Below are positions 40,971 to 49,235 of a DNA stretch of 64,000 nucleotides, one piece after another. This DNA is from Streptomyces aquilus (GTDB lineage Bacteria; Actinomycetota; Actinomycetes; Streptomycetales; Streptomycetaceae). The position numbers and the translations under genes were made by a program. Within the stretch, counting starts at the first letter, position 1, and each line of letters begins with the position of its first letter. The stretch covers positions 2,728,001 through 2,792,000 of the forward strand of contig NZ_CP034463.1 in the NCBI RefSeq assembly GCF_003955715.1. The letters run 5' to 3'. Under the pieces are notes generated by a model. That model searched no databases and was not told where the DNA came from. It saw nothing but the letters and a program-made list of their open reading frames with translations.

Positions 40971-41710
40971 GCGGGGTTCCTCCCGGCCGTGCTTGCAGAT
41001 GCGTTGTGTGTGGTGTGGGAAATCTTGGGGATGAACGTCGTGCAGACGCCGTCACCGTGCGCGATGGTCGCCAGTCGCTGGACGTGCGTCCCGAGCAGCT
41101 GGGAGAAGATCTCGGTCTCCGCCTCGCAGAGCTGCGGGAACTTTTCCGCGACGTGGGCGACGGGGCAGTGGTGCTGGCACAGCTGCTCGCCGACCGGTGC
41201 GCTGCGCGCCGTAGCAGCGTACCCGTCCGCGCTCAAGGCCTTGGCCAGGGCTTCGGTGCGCTCCTCGGGGGCGGCGGACTCGATCGCCCGCCGGTAGGCG
41301 GTCGCCTGCTCGGCGATCCTGGCGCGCGCGAAGGCGACGACGGCCTCGTCCCCGCCGAAGCGCTCCCTGATGAAGTTGAGGGCGTCCGCGGCGAGCTTGT
41401 CGTAGGACTGGTCGAAGGCGTCCCGGCCGCAGTCGGTGAGCGCGAAGACCTTGGCGGGACGTCCGCGCGTACGCGCGCCGTAGACCTTCTGCTCGCGCGC
41501 CTCCACGACGTCGTCGGCGACCAGTGCGTCGAGATGCCTGCGTACGGCGGCCTGGGTCAGGCCCAGCCGGCCGGCCAGCTCGGCGACGGTCGACGGCCCG
41601 TGGTCCAGGATCGACCGCGCGACCCGGTTGCGGGTGGACCGCTCCCCGGTCGCGAGTTCCTCCTGAGGGGCCCCCGTGGGGGTCTCCCGAGCCTCGCCGA
41701 CGTTTTTCAC
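40967..41710 (-). CDS. sufR: SufR, [4Fe-4S] repressor of the suf operon
   Basis: 247 residues from GTG 41710. Winged helix at about 30-90 ([20 protein letters not shown]). The C-terminal cluster-binding region has [21 protein letters not shown], three Cys as in known SufR. In Streptomyces SufR represses suf when its cluster is present (established). A CAAC-N6-GTTG site covers the start codon and supports a leaderless autoregulated mRNA. Confidence 0.94.
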   Translation of the reverse strand: MKNVGEARETPTGAPQEELATGERSTRNRVARSILDHGPSTVAELAGRLGLTQAAVRRHLDALVADDVVEAREQKVYGARTRGRPAKVFALTDCGRDAFDQSYDKLAADALNFIRERFGGDEAVVAFARARIAEQATAYRRAIESAAPEERTEALAKALSADGYAATARSAPVGEQLCQHHCPVAHVAEKFPQLCEAETEIFSQLLGTHVQRLATIAHGDGVCTTFIPKISHTTHNASASTAGRNPA

Positions 41711-41747
41711 AACGCCATTGTTGCGTAATTCCTCAGAGTCGGGCAAG
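41710..41747 (-). promoter_or_regulatory. sufR promoter/operator
   Basis: CAAC-GCCATT-GTTG at 41710-41723 matches my recollection of the Streptomyces SufR palindrome (CAAC-N6-GTTG). TTGCCC (about 41747-41742), 18 bases, AACAAT, 6 bases, GTG form a weak leaderless promoter across it. Confidence 0.65.
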
Positions 41748-41871
41748 CCGCGTCCGGATCGATCAGCGGTGGGGTGCATCACTTAGGTAAGGCTGACCTG
41801 ACCTGCGGAAACGATCTTTGATCGATCAATTCGGTGGCATCGCGAGCCCCGGTCGGGGACACTCCACAACC

Positions 41872-42669
41872 ATGCCCTCACCCCCTCCGACCGGCCCTCT
41901 TGTCACCCGCGGCACCCTCGCCGCGCAGCTGCGCGAACTGGGTGTGCGCGACGGCGAGATCCTGCTCGTCCACTCCTCGCTGAAGTCCCTCGGCTGGGTC
42001 TGCGGCGGACCTGTAGCCGTCGTCCAGGCACTCCTCGACACCCTCGGTCCGAACGGCACCCTGGTGGTCCCCACCCAGACCGGCGACCTCTCCGACCCGG
42101 CCGTGTGGGAGAACCCTCCGGTGCCCGAGGAGTGGTGGGGCACGATCCGCACGTCCATGCCGGCCTACGACCCGCTGATCACCCCCAGCCGCGGGGTCGG
42201 GGTGCTCCCCGAGACCGTCCGCACCTGGCCCGGCGCCCTGCGCAGCGCGCACCCCCAGACGTCGTTCGCGGCGCTCGGCGCCCACGCGCGTGAGGTGATC
42301 GACGGGCATGCGACCGACTGCCGCCTCGGCGAGCGGAGCCCACTGGCCCGCCTGGAGGAGCTCCACGCGCGCGTGCTGCTGCTCGGCGCGGGCTACGACA
42401 CCTGCACCAGCTTCCACCTCGCCGAGTACCGCATACCGTCCCCGCTCGTGAAGGTCGGCCGCCCCGGCCCCGTCGGCTGGGAGACGGTGACCGAGGTCTC
42501 GATCACCTCCGACCGCTTCGACGAACTCGGGCACGACTTCGAGCGGGACCGTCCCGTCGTACGGGGGAAGGCGGGCGCCGCCGACGCCCGGCTGTTCCCG
42601 GTGGCCGACGCGGTGGCGTACGCGGAGCGGTGGCTGGCGGTGCATCGCCCCCGTGAGGAGGAGATCTGA
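41872..42669 (+). CDS. AAC(3)-like aminoglycoside N-acetyltransferase family protein
   Basis: 265 residues from ATG 41872. Antibiotic_NAT signatures: [64 protein letters not shown] and [18 protein letters not shown]. Chromosomal homologues in Streptomyces may act on endogenous amines, so resistance is not certain. No ribosome site is visible. Divergent from sufR. Confidence 0.9.
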   Translation: MPSPPPTGPLVTRGTLAAQLRELGVRDGEILLVHSSLKSLGWVCGGPVAVVQALLDTLGPNGTLVVPTQTGDLSDPAVWENPPVPEEWWGTIRTSMPAYDPLITPSRGVGVLPETVRTWPGALRSAHPQTSFAALGAHAREVIDGHATDCRLGERSPLARLEELHARVLLLGAGYDTCTSFHLAEYRIPSPLVKVGRPGPVGWETVTEVSITSDRFDELGHDFERDRPVVRGKAGAADARLFPVADAVAYAERWLAVHRPREEEI

Positions 42670-42714
42670 ACCCGGCGACCGGAGCCGCCGTCGCCGTACC
42701 TAGACTCTTGAGCC

Positions 42715-43638
42715 ATGCGAAGTGAGCCCGTGGTCCAGGTCCAGGCCCTGGTGAAGCGGTACGGCACGAAGACCGCGGTGGACGGCCTCGACCTGGTGGC
42801 CAGGGCGGGTGTCACCGCCGTGCTCGGTCCCAACGGAGCGGGCAAGACGACCACGATCGAGACCTGCGAGGGATATCGCCGGCCGGACTCCGGCACGGTC
42901 CGCGTCCTGGGCCTCGACCCGGTCCGGCAGTCCCGTGAGCTGCACACCCGGATCGGCGTGATGCTCCAGTCCGGTGGCGTCTACTCCGGCGCCCGCGCGG
43001 ACGAGATGCTCCGCCATGTCGCGAAGCTGCACGCCCACCCCCTCGACGTGGACGCCCTCATCGAGCGCCTGGGTCTCGGCAGCTGCGGCCGGACGACGTA
43101 CCGCCGTCTGTCGGGCGGCCAGCAGCAGCGGCTGGCGCTGGCCATGGCCGTCGTGGGCCGCCCGGAACTCGTCTTCCTCGACGAACCGACCGCCGGCCTC
43201 GACCCGCAGGCCCGCCACGCCACCTGGGACCTGGTCCGCGACCTGCGCGCCGACGGCGTCTCCGTCATCCTCACCACGCACCACATGGACGAGGCCGAGC
43301 AGCTCTCCGACGACGTCGCGATCATCGACGCGGGCCGGGTCATCGCCCAGGGCTCGCCCGAGGAGCTGTGCAAGGGCGGCGCCGAGAACACGCTCCGCTT
43401 CAGCGGCCGCCCCGGCCTCGACGTCGGCTCCCTGCTGAAGGCCCTCCCTGCGGACTGCACGGCGGCCGAGCTGACGCCGGGCTCCTACCGGGTGGGCGGC
43501 AAGGTGGACCCGCAGCTGCTCGCCACCGTCACGTCCTGGTGCGCCCAGCACGGCGTGATGCCGGAGAAGATCTCGGTCGAGCGGCACACGCTGGAAGACG
43601 TCTTTCTGGAGCTGACCGGCAAGGAGCTGCGCTCATGA
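42715..43638 (+). CDS. ABC-2 exporter ATP-binding subunit
   Basis: 307 residues from ATG 42715; a TAGACT -10 ends 8 bases before the ATG, so the mRNA is probably leaderless. Walker A GPNGAGKTT, Q-loop MLQSGGVYS, signature LSGGQQQRL, Walker B LVFLDEPTAGLD, then TTHHMDEAEQL. The C-terminal 80 residues are an extra regulatory part. Coupled to the permease gene; the substrate is unknown (drug or lipid exporter class). Confidence 0.93.
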   Translation: MRSEPVVQVQALVKRYGTKTAVDGLDLVARAGVTAVLGPNGAGKTTTIETCEGYRRPDSGTVRVLGLDPVRQSRELHTRIGVMLQSGGVYSGARADEMLRHVAKLHAHPLDVDALIERLGLGSCGRTTYRRLSGGQQQRLALAMAVVGRPELVFLDEPTAGLDPQARHATWDLVRDLRADGVSVILTTHHMDEAEQLSDDVAIIDAGRVIAQGSPEELCKGGAENTLRFSGRPGLDVGSLLKALPADCTAAELTPGSYRVGGKVDPQLLATVTSWCAQHGVMPEKISVERHTLEDVFLELTGKELRS

Positions 43639-44405
43639 CCGCGACCGGTACGTACAGCCCTAAGCCGGGCGCGGCCCCCTTGGGACGCATGATCGCGACG
43701 CAGGCGGCGCTGGAGACGAAGATGCTCCTGCGCAACGGCGAACAGCTCCTGCTGACCGTCGTGATCCCGACCCTCCTCCTGGTCCTCTTCAGCTCCGTCG
43801 ACATCGTCGACACGGGCACCGGCGAGGCGGTCGACTTCCTCACCCCCGGCATCCTCGCGCTCGCGGTCATGTCCACGGCCTTCACGGGCCAGGCCATCGC
43901 GACGGGCTTCGAGCGGCGCTACGGCGTCCTGAAGCGGCTGGCCGCCTCCCCGCTGCCCCGCTGGGGCCTGATGACGGCGAAGACGGCGTCGGTCCTGGTC
44001 ACGGAGATCCTCCAGATCGTCCTGCTGACGGTGATCGCCTTCGCGCTGGGCTGGGACCCGCAGGGCAACCCGATCGCCGTCCTGCTCCTGCTGATCCTCG
44101 GCACGGCCGCCTTCTCCGGCCTCGGCCTGCTGATGGCGGGCACGCTCAAGGCGGAGGCGACGCTCGCCGCCGCCAACCTCGTCTTCCTGCTGCTGCTCGT
44201 CGGCGGCGGCGTCATCGTCCCGCTGGACAAGTTCCCGCCCGGCGCGCAGGACGTGCTCGGCCTGCTGCCCATCTCCGCGCTGTCGGACGGCCTGCGGGAC
44301 GTGCTCCAGCACGGCGCCGGGATGCCATGGGGCGACCTGGGGATTCTCGCGGTGTGGGCGGTCGTCGGGCTGGCGGCGGCGGGACGGTTCTTCCGCTGGG
44401 AGTAG
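43635..44405 (+). CDS. ABC-2 exporter permease subunit
   Basis: 256 residues from ATG 43635 (ATGA overlap). Six transmembrane helices, the ABC-2 signature region GLGLLMAGTLKAEATLAAANLVF, and an FERRYGVLKRLAASPLPRW cytoplasmic coupling stretch. Partner of the upstream ATPase. The last four residues (FRWE) are encoded by the first unit of a 22-bp tandem repeat. Confidence 0.92.
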   Translation: MTATGTYSPKPGAAPLGRMIATQAALETKMLLRNGEQLLLTVVIPTLLLVLFSSVDIVDTGTGEAVDFLTPGILALAVMSTAFTGQAIATGFERRYGVLKRLAASPLPRWGLMTAKTASVLVTEILQIVLLTVIAFALGWDPQGNPIAVLLLLILGTAAFSGLGLLMAGTLKAEATLAAANLVFLLLLVGGGVIVPLDKFPPGAQDVLGLLPISALSDGLRDVLQHGAGMPWGDLGILAVWAVVGLAAAGRFFRWE

Positions 44406-44456
44406 TCCGCTCTTCCGCTGGGAGTGGTCCGCTCTTCCGCTGGAAATGGTCCGCTG
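44391..44456 (+). repeat. 22-bp tandem repeat at the permease 3' end
   Basis: Units at 44391, 44413 and 44435 of TTCCGCTGGGAGTGGTCCGC plus TC, differing at a few bases. The stop codon is in unit 1. Confidence 0.85.
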
Positions 44457-44520
44457 GGAGGAGGTGGGACCACGGACCCCTCGTGAAAGCGTGCACAAGC
44501 AGCCCCCTACGATGGACCCC

Positions 44521-45531
44521 GTGCCAAAGCTGACCCGCGCCGACGCCACGGACGCCGTGCGCAACCCCCTCGCCTTCATCGCCGCACGCTGGACCCCGGA
44601 ACCCCGGACGGTGCAGCGGGCGGCTCTCGCCGCGCTCGTCATGTCGGTGGTCATCGTGGTCACCGGCGGCGCGGTGCGGCTGACCGGCTCGGGCCTCGGC
44701 TGCCCGACCTGGCCCAAGTGCACCGACGACTCGCTCACCACCACGAGCGCCATGGGCGTGCACGGCGTGATCGAGTTCGGCAACCGCATGCTGACGTACG
44801 TCCTGTGCGCCGCGGTCGGCTGGGCCATCATCGCCGCGCGCTCGGAGAAGCCGTACCGGCGCAGCCTCACCCGGCTCGGGTGGGCCCAGTTCTGGGTCGT
44901 GATGAGCAACGCCGTCCTCGGCGGCATCGTCGTCCTCGTCGGCCTCAACCCGTACACGGTCGCCGCGCACTTCCTGCTCTCCACCGCCCTGATCGCGGTC
45001 GCCACGGTGATGTGGCAGCGCACCCGGGAGGGCGACGACGCGCCGCGTCCGCTGGTCGGCAAGTCGGTGCAGCAGCTGGTGTGGTTCCTGGTCGCCGCGG
45101 CCGTCCTGCTGATCGCGGTGGGCACGGTCGTGACCGGCTCGGGCCCGCACGCGGGTGACTCCAGCGAGGTCGAGCGGATGCCGCTGGACTGGGAGACGGT
45201 CAGCAAGCTGCACGCCGTGCTGGCGTGGATCGTGGTGACCCTGACGTTCGCCCTGTGGTTCGTCCTCAAGGCCGTCGACTCCCCCAAGGGCCCGCTGGAC
45301 CGCACCCGCGACCTCTTCCTGGTCCTGCTCGCGCAGGGTGTCATCGGCTACGTCCAGTACTTCACCGATCTGCCCGAGATCCTCGTCGGCCTGCACATGT
45401 TCGGCTCGTGCCTGGTGTGGATCGCGGTCCTGCGGGTGCTGCTCGCGCTGCGCGAGCGGCCCGAGGTCGAGGTCACGCTGCCGGATCAGCCGTACGCCGC
45501 CACGAGCTCGTCGATCGCCGGGCCCAGGTAG
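44521..45531 (+). CDS. ctaA: Heme A synthase
   Basis: 336 residues from GTG 44521, chosen because TACGAT (44508-44513) ends 7 bases before it (leaderless); ATG 44512 would add three residues. COX15/CtaA: eight transmembrane helices in two four-helix bundles, with heme-ligand His residues in GVHGVIEFGNRML and VGLHMF. The paired extracytoplasmic Cys are in GCPTWPKC. Oxidises heme O to heme A for cytochrome aa3. ctaB lies 2.4 kb away. Confidence 0.94.
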   Translation: MPKLTRADATDAVRNPLAFIAARWTPEPRTVQRAALAALVMSVVIVVTGGAVRLTGSGLGCPTWPKCTDDSLTTTSAMGVHGVIEFGNRMLTYVLCAAVGWAIIAARSEKPYRRSLTRLGWAQFWVVMSNAVLGGIVVLVGLNPYTVAAHFLLSTALIAVATVMWQRTREGDDAPRPLVGKSVQQLVWFLVAAAVLLIAVGTVVTGSGPHAGDSSEVERMPLDWETVSKLHAVLAWIVVTLTFALWFVLKAVDSPKGPLDRTRDLFLVLLAQGVIGYVQYFTDLPEILVGLHMFGSCLVWIAVLRVLLALRERPEVEVTLPDQPYAATSSSIAGPR

Positions 45532-46217
45532 CCCCGGGTCAGCTCGCCCCTGCGCGCCGCCCACGCCTCGGTGGTCGGCGCGGGCGTCCGCTCGTACCGC
45601 CGCGCCCGGATGTCCTCGACGGGCGCGCCGAGTTCCGGCAGCAGCTCCAGCGCCTCCCGCTTGGACAGGAGCCGTCCGTCGCGCAGGGTGGCGGTCGCGC
45701 GGGCGAAGGTCGTCAGGCCCACGTCGACCCAGGGGGCCTGCCGCCACCGCGCCGCCTTCGCGAGCTTGGGCCGCCAGAAGTCCCGCTGATCGCGTACGAC
45801 GAACTCGTCCAGTTCGAGATCCAGCACCGGCGGCAACAGCCCCGTGGGCGCCTTCCCGTGCAGCACCCGCCCGAAGGTGTGCAGTTCACGCCGGGTCACC
45901 GGGGTGACCGGGCGCTTGAACAACCGCTGGTGCGCCCAGGTCAGATGGGACCGCCGGGAGTCCTCCACCGCATCCGGCGTCAGATACGTGCAGTGCAGCA
46001 GCCCGGCGAGCGGCTCGTTCCGCAGCCGCGCGTGCAGCGTCGCGAGCCGCCAGGTGGTGTGCCGGGTGAGGGGGCCGTCCAGGACGGCGATCAGGTCGAG
46101 GTCGCTGCGGCCCTCCTGGTAGTCCCCGCCGGCGAGCGACCCGTGCGCCCACACGGCGAGCGGGTCCAGCGGGGCGAGGCCGGACAGGAAGCGGTCGAGT
46201 AACGCGTCGGTCTGCAT
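45486..46217 (-). CDS. Nucleotidyltransferase-domain protein
   Basis: 243 residues from ATG 46217. Minimal nucleotidyltransferase motif GSLAGGDYQEGRSDLDLIAV (metal-binding Asp pair) near residue 40; a helical C-terminal half follows. Resembles aminoglycoside adenylyltransferase-like proteins, but the second-domain residues cannot be verified. Its 3' end overlaps ctaA by 46 bases. Confidence 0.85.
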   Translation of the reverse strand: MQTDALLDRFLSGLAPLDPLAVWAHGSLAGGDYQEGRSDLDLIAVLDGPLTRHTTWRLATLHARLRNEPLAGLLHCTYLTPDAVEDSRRSHLTWAHQRLFKRPVTPVTRRELHTFGRVLHGKAPTGLLPPVLDLELDEFVVRDQRDFWRPKLAKAARWRQAPWVDVGLTTFARATATLRDGRLLSKREALELLPELGAPVEDIRARRYERTPAPTTEAWAARRGELTRGYLGPAIDELVAAYG

Positions 46218-46300
46218 GCCCTCATCCTGTACAGCGCGTACGGGTTCGTACACCCCGTACGCGTGACTCCAGGGCGGACAGGTTCATACCCCCGTAGGCG

Positions 46301-47407
46301 TCACTCCAGCCCGTACACCCGGCGCGCGTTCCCCGCCGCGATCAGCCCGGCCACCCGCTGCGCGTCCGCGAGCGACCACGCCCCCTCGGCGACCCACGTG
46401 CCGAGGACCCGCCCGAGGGCCTCGCGGAACAACCGCGCGCCCACCACATGCAGTTCCGGCAGTCCCTGGGCGCCGCTGGAGAAGAGGATCTTGCCGAAGG
46501 GGGCGAGTTCCAGGATCTCCGCCAGGACGGTCGCCGCCCGGGCCCCCGTCCGCACGAGCGCCGCGCCCGAGTCGGCGTAGACGTGCGGGAAGACGCCCGC
46601 GAGATGGGCGGCGTGCCGGTGGTACGGGTAGCCGTGCAGCAGGACCAGGTCGGTGCCGAGGCCGGCCGTGGCGCGGACGAAGTCGGTGAGCAGCACGGGG
46701 TCCGTGCGGTCGATCCGCTGGCCCGGCTCACCGAGCCCGGCGTGCAGTTGGAGCGGCAGTCCCGAGGCGACGGCGATCCACAGCAGATGCCGTAGCAGCA
46801 CCGGATCGGTCAGTTCGCCGCCCACCCGGCGGCCCGCCAGCCACCGCCCGGCCGCGCCCCGCACCTCACCCGCCCCCGGCGGTTCGGGGGCGAGGGCGAG
46901 GCCGTGCCGTACGCCCGCCACCGAGGTGAAGGCGACCGCGCTCGTGGCCGCCCCGTGCACGGATTCCGCGAGGTTGGCGAGGAAGGACTCGACGGTGCCG
47001 GAGGTGTCGGCGACCTGTTCGGCGAGGAGTTCGAGCCGCACGATCTCGCGGGCCTCGGCGTCCGACGCCACCGCCATCTCGTCGGGGCCGGTCAGATCGC
47101 CGGGCAGGCCCGCGTCGACGAGGAACGTCGTGATGCCACTGCCCCGCAGCAGCCTGCGGCCCGCTTCCAGTACGCCGAGTTCACGGCGCTGGGCGAGATA
47201 ACGGGCGGGCGGGCAGTGCGGTTCCAGGCCGAGCAGGGGTGGACACCATCGCCGTACGGCGAAGCCCGTCTGGGTGTCGAAGAGGGTCGTACCGGGGGCG
47301 GGCGGCCCCTCGGTACGGGCCAACTGGGCCTCGAAGGTGCCGAGGCCCAGCTCGGTTCTCAGTACGCCGTGGCAGTACTGGTCCACGAGGGACGGCGTTT
47401 CGATCAT
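46301..47407 (-). CDS. Amidohydrolase-family (TIM-barrel) protein
   Basis: 368 residues from ATG 47407. VDQYCHGVL near the N-terminus is the metal HxH-type site with only one His. Later signatures are LQLHAGLGE, VLLHGYPYHRHAAHL, VYADSGAAL and ILFSSGAQGLPE. Belongs to the amidohydrolase_2 family close to the FluG N-terminal domain. The incomplete N-terminal HxH makes the metal content and reaction uncertain. Confidence 0.85.
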   Translation of the reverse strand: MIETPSLVDQYCHGVLRTELGLGTFEAQLARTEGPPAPGTTLFDTQTGFAVRRWCPPLLGLEPHCPPARYLAQRRELGVLEAGRRLLRGSGITTFLVDAGLPGDLTGPDEMAVASDAEAREIVRLELLAEQVADTSGTVESFLANLAESVHGAATSAVAFTSVAGVRHGLALAPEPPGAGEVRGAAGRWLAGRRVGGELTDPVLLRHLLWIAVASGLPLQLHAGLGEPGQRIDRTDPVLLTDFVRATAGLGTDLVLLHGYPYHRHAAHLAGVFPHVYADSGAALVRTGARAATVLAEILELAPFGKILFSSGAQGLPELHVVGARLFREALGRVLGTWVAEGAWSLADAQRVAGLIAAGNARRVYGLE

Positions 47408-47507
47408 CCGGACTCCCGCGGTCGGCCCCTGTCCTACTACGGGGCCTAACGGGTGAACGGGGCGTCAGGTGATGCTCTCGCACACCCGGTGTGAAAACCG
47501 GCGCGCG

Positions 47508-47840
47508 TCAGTCGTTGGCGGGGCCGCCCACCTGGATGCCCGCCATGCGGCTCCACTCGTAGCGGCCGGTCTTCACCTTGGCCGCGAACTCGCCGTCGAA
47601 GTCCTCGTGGACGGTGAGGCCGGACTTCTCGACGGCCTTCTGGGCGATCTCGTAGGTGGGGGCGACCAGGTTGCCCCAGTTGCCGTCCTCGCCGACGAGG
47701 GCGATCCGGGCGCCGCGCTGGCCGAGGTAGGCCACCTGGCCCTCGGCGCCGCCGTGTGCCTTGGAGAAGGCGGTGATCTGCTTGGCGAGCTTGGCCGCCT
47801 TGCGGTCCGCCTTCGCGTCAACCTGCTGCGTGTCTGCCAT
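47508..47840 (-). CDS. Small conserved actinobacterial protein
   Basis: 110 residues from ATG 47840. A lysine-rich N-terminal helix (KADRKAAKLAKQITAFSKAH) is followed by alpha/beta sequence with GDGNWGNLVAPTYEIAQKAV-like content and a final basic/aromatic RYEWSRMAGIQVGG. No known domain is recognised. Located between the amidohydrolase and ctaB. Probably a soluble cytoplasmic protein. Confidence 0.8.
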   Translation of the reverse strand: MADTQQVDAKADRKAAKLAKQITAFSKAHGGAEGQVAYLGQRGARIALVGEDGNWGNLVAPTYEIAQKAVEKSGLTVHEDFDGEFAAKVKTGRYEWSRMAGIQVGGPAND

Positions 47841-47900
47841 GGCCAGGATGCTACCGACGAGTAGATCAATCGGCGACGGGCGGGGTGCGTGACCCTTGCC

Positions 47901-48848
47901 TCAGCGCAGGAACGGGTCCACGGCGATCGCCACGAAGAGCAGCGACACATAGGTGATCGACCAGTGGAACAGGCGCATCTCCTTCAGCTTCGCGCCCGTC
48001 ACCTCCGCCTTCGCGCGGTTCTGGAGCGCGTGCGCCTCCCACAGCCACCAGCCGCCCGCGACCAGGGCGACCAGCGTGTAGAACCAGCCGGTGTAGCCGA
48101 GGGGGGTCAGGAGCAGGGAGACGGCGACCATCACCCAGCTGTAGATGACGATCTGCTTGGCGACCGTCTTGTTGGAGGCGATGACCGGCAGCATGGGCAC
48201 GCCCACGCGCGCGTAGTCCTCCTTCACCTTCATGGACAGCGGCCAGTAGTGCGGCGGCGTCCAGAAGAAGATGACCAGGAAGAGGATGACCGGCGCCCAG
48301 GTGAGGGAGTTCGTCACGGCCGACCAGCCGATCAGGACCGGCATGCAGCCGGCGATGCCGCCCCACACGATGTTCTGTGAGGTGCGGCGCTTGAGGATCA
48401 TCGTGTAGACGACGACGTAGAAGAGCAGCGCGCCGAGGGACAGCCAGGCCGACAGCCAGTTGACGGTCAGCCCGAACAGCAGCGTCGAGACGACCGCGAG
48501 GCTGATGCCGAAGACCAGGCACTCGCGCGGCGACACCATGCCGGTGACCAGCGGACGCTGCGAGGTGCGGTCCATCAGGGCGTCGATGTCCCGGTCGATG
48601 TACATGTTCAGCGCGTTCGCGCCGCCCGCCGACAGGTAGCCGCCGACGCAGGTGAGCAGCACCAGCGTCAGGTCGGGCACACCCTGCTCGGCGAGGAACA
48701 TCACCGGAACGGTGGTGATGAGCAGGAGCTCGATGATCCGCGGCTTGGTCAGCGCCACGAATGCCTTGACACGGGCCCCGAACGGCCGGTGACTCGAGCG
48801 CTTGCTCTCCCCCAGCACCCCGGCTGGACGGGATTCGACGGCCGTCAC
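47901..48848 (-). CDS. ctaB: Protoheme IX farnesyltransferase (heme O synthase)
   Basis: 315 residues from GTG 48848. UbiA-family with nine transmembrane helices; first Asp-rich motif [15 protein letters not shown] binds the farnesyl diphosphate Mg2+; [23 protein letters not shown] is the CyoE-specific loop with the second conserved Asp. Makes heme O for CtaA. A TACAGT hexamer at 48928-48923 is a likely -10. Confidence 0.94.
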   Translation of the reverse strand: MTAVESRPAGVLGESKRSSHRPFGARVKAFVALTKPRIIELLLITTVPVMFLAEQGVPDLTLVLLTCVGGYLSAGGANALNMYIDRDIDALMDRTSQRPLVTGMVSPRECLVFGISLAVVSTLLFGLTVNWLSAWLSLGALLFYVVVYTMILKRRTSQNIVWGGIAGCMPVLIGWSAVTNSLTWAPVILFLVIFFWTPPHYWPLSMKVKEDYARVGVPMLPVIASNKTVAKQIVIYSWVMVAVSLLLTPLGYTGWFYTLVALVAGGWWLWEAHALQNRAKAEVTGAKLKEMRLFHWSITYVSLLFVAIAVDPFLR

Positions 48849-49235
48849 GCACACCCCTACAGAGACATCCCAGCAAGCCCCAGCCGTGTGAAGTCCCGGT
48901 AAAGGCCCGCGCGTACCACGCCACTGTAGACGTTGCCCATACCCCGACATTCGCGGGGGTGGGGTCGTGTTGGGAGGCACCCCCGGATGAACGGCTCAGG
49001 AGGGTGCCGGAAGAGCCGATCCGCACTCGGTTGAGCACTCGAACGAGCGCGTCCGTATTCAGTTGCCGAATGACGGTTCGGCCCAGTCAGGAGGCGGATC
49101 GTCTCGACTCCCGGCAGTCTGGAATGACGCGCAAAAACGCACGTACATACGGGGGTAGGCTCGACAACGGCCGGGGCGCCCCGTGCACCGGCATTTTCGA
49201 CATGCCTGACATGTGGAGAGGAGCCCTGACCCAGG
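48849..49235. other. Divergent intergenic region ctaB/tkt
   Basis: 387 bases without a supported gene. It contains the ctaB -10 (48923-48928) and a TAGGCT (49156-49161) that could be the tkt -10. No hairpin or riboswitch-like structure was recognised. Confidence 0.4.

Noticed and set aside
41872..42669. Acquired antibiotic resistance gene
   Set aside because: No mobile element or composition change is visible; chromosomal AAC(3)-like genes are common in Streptomyces.
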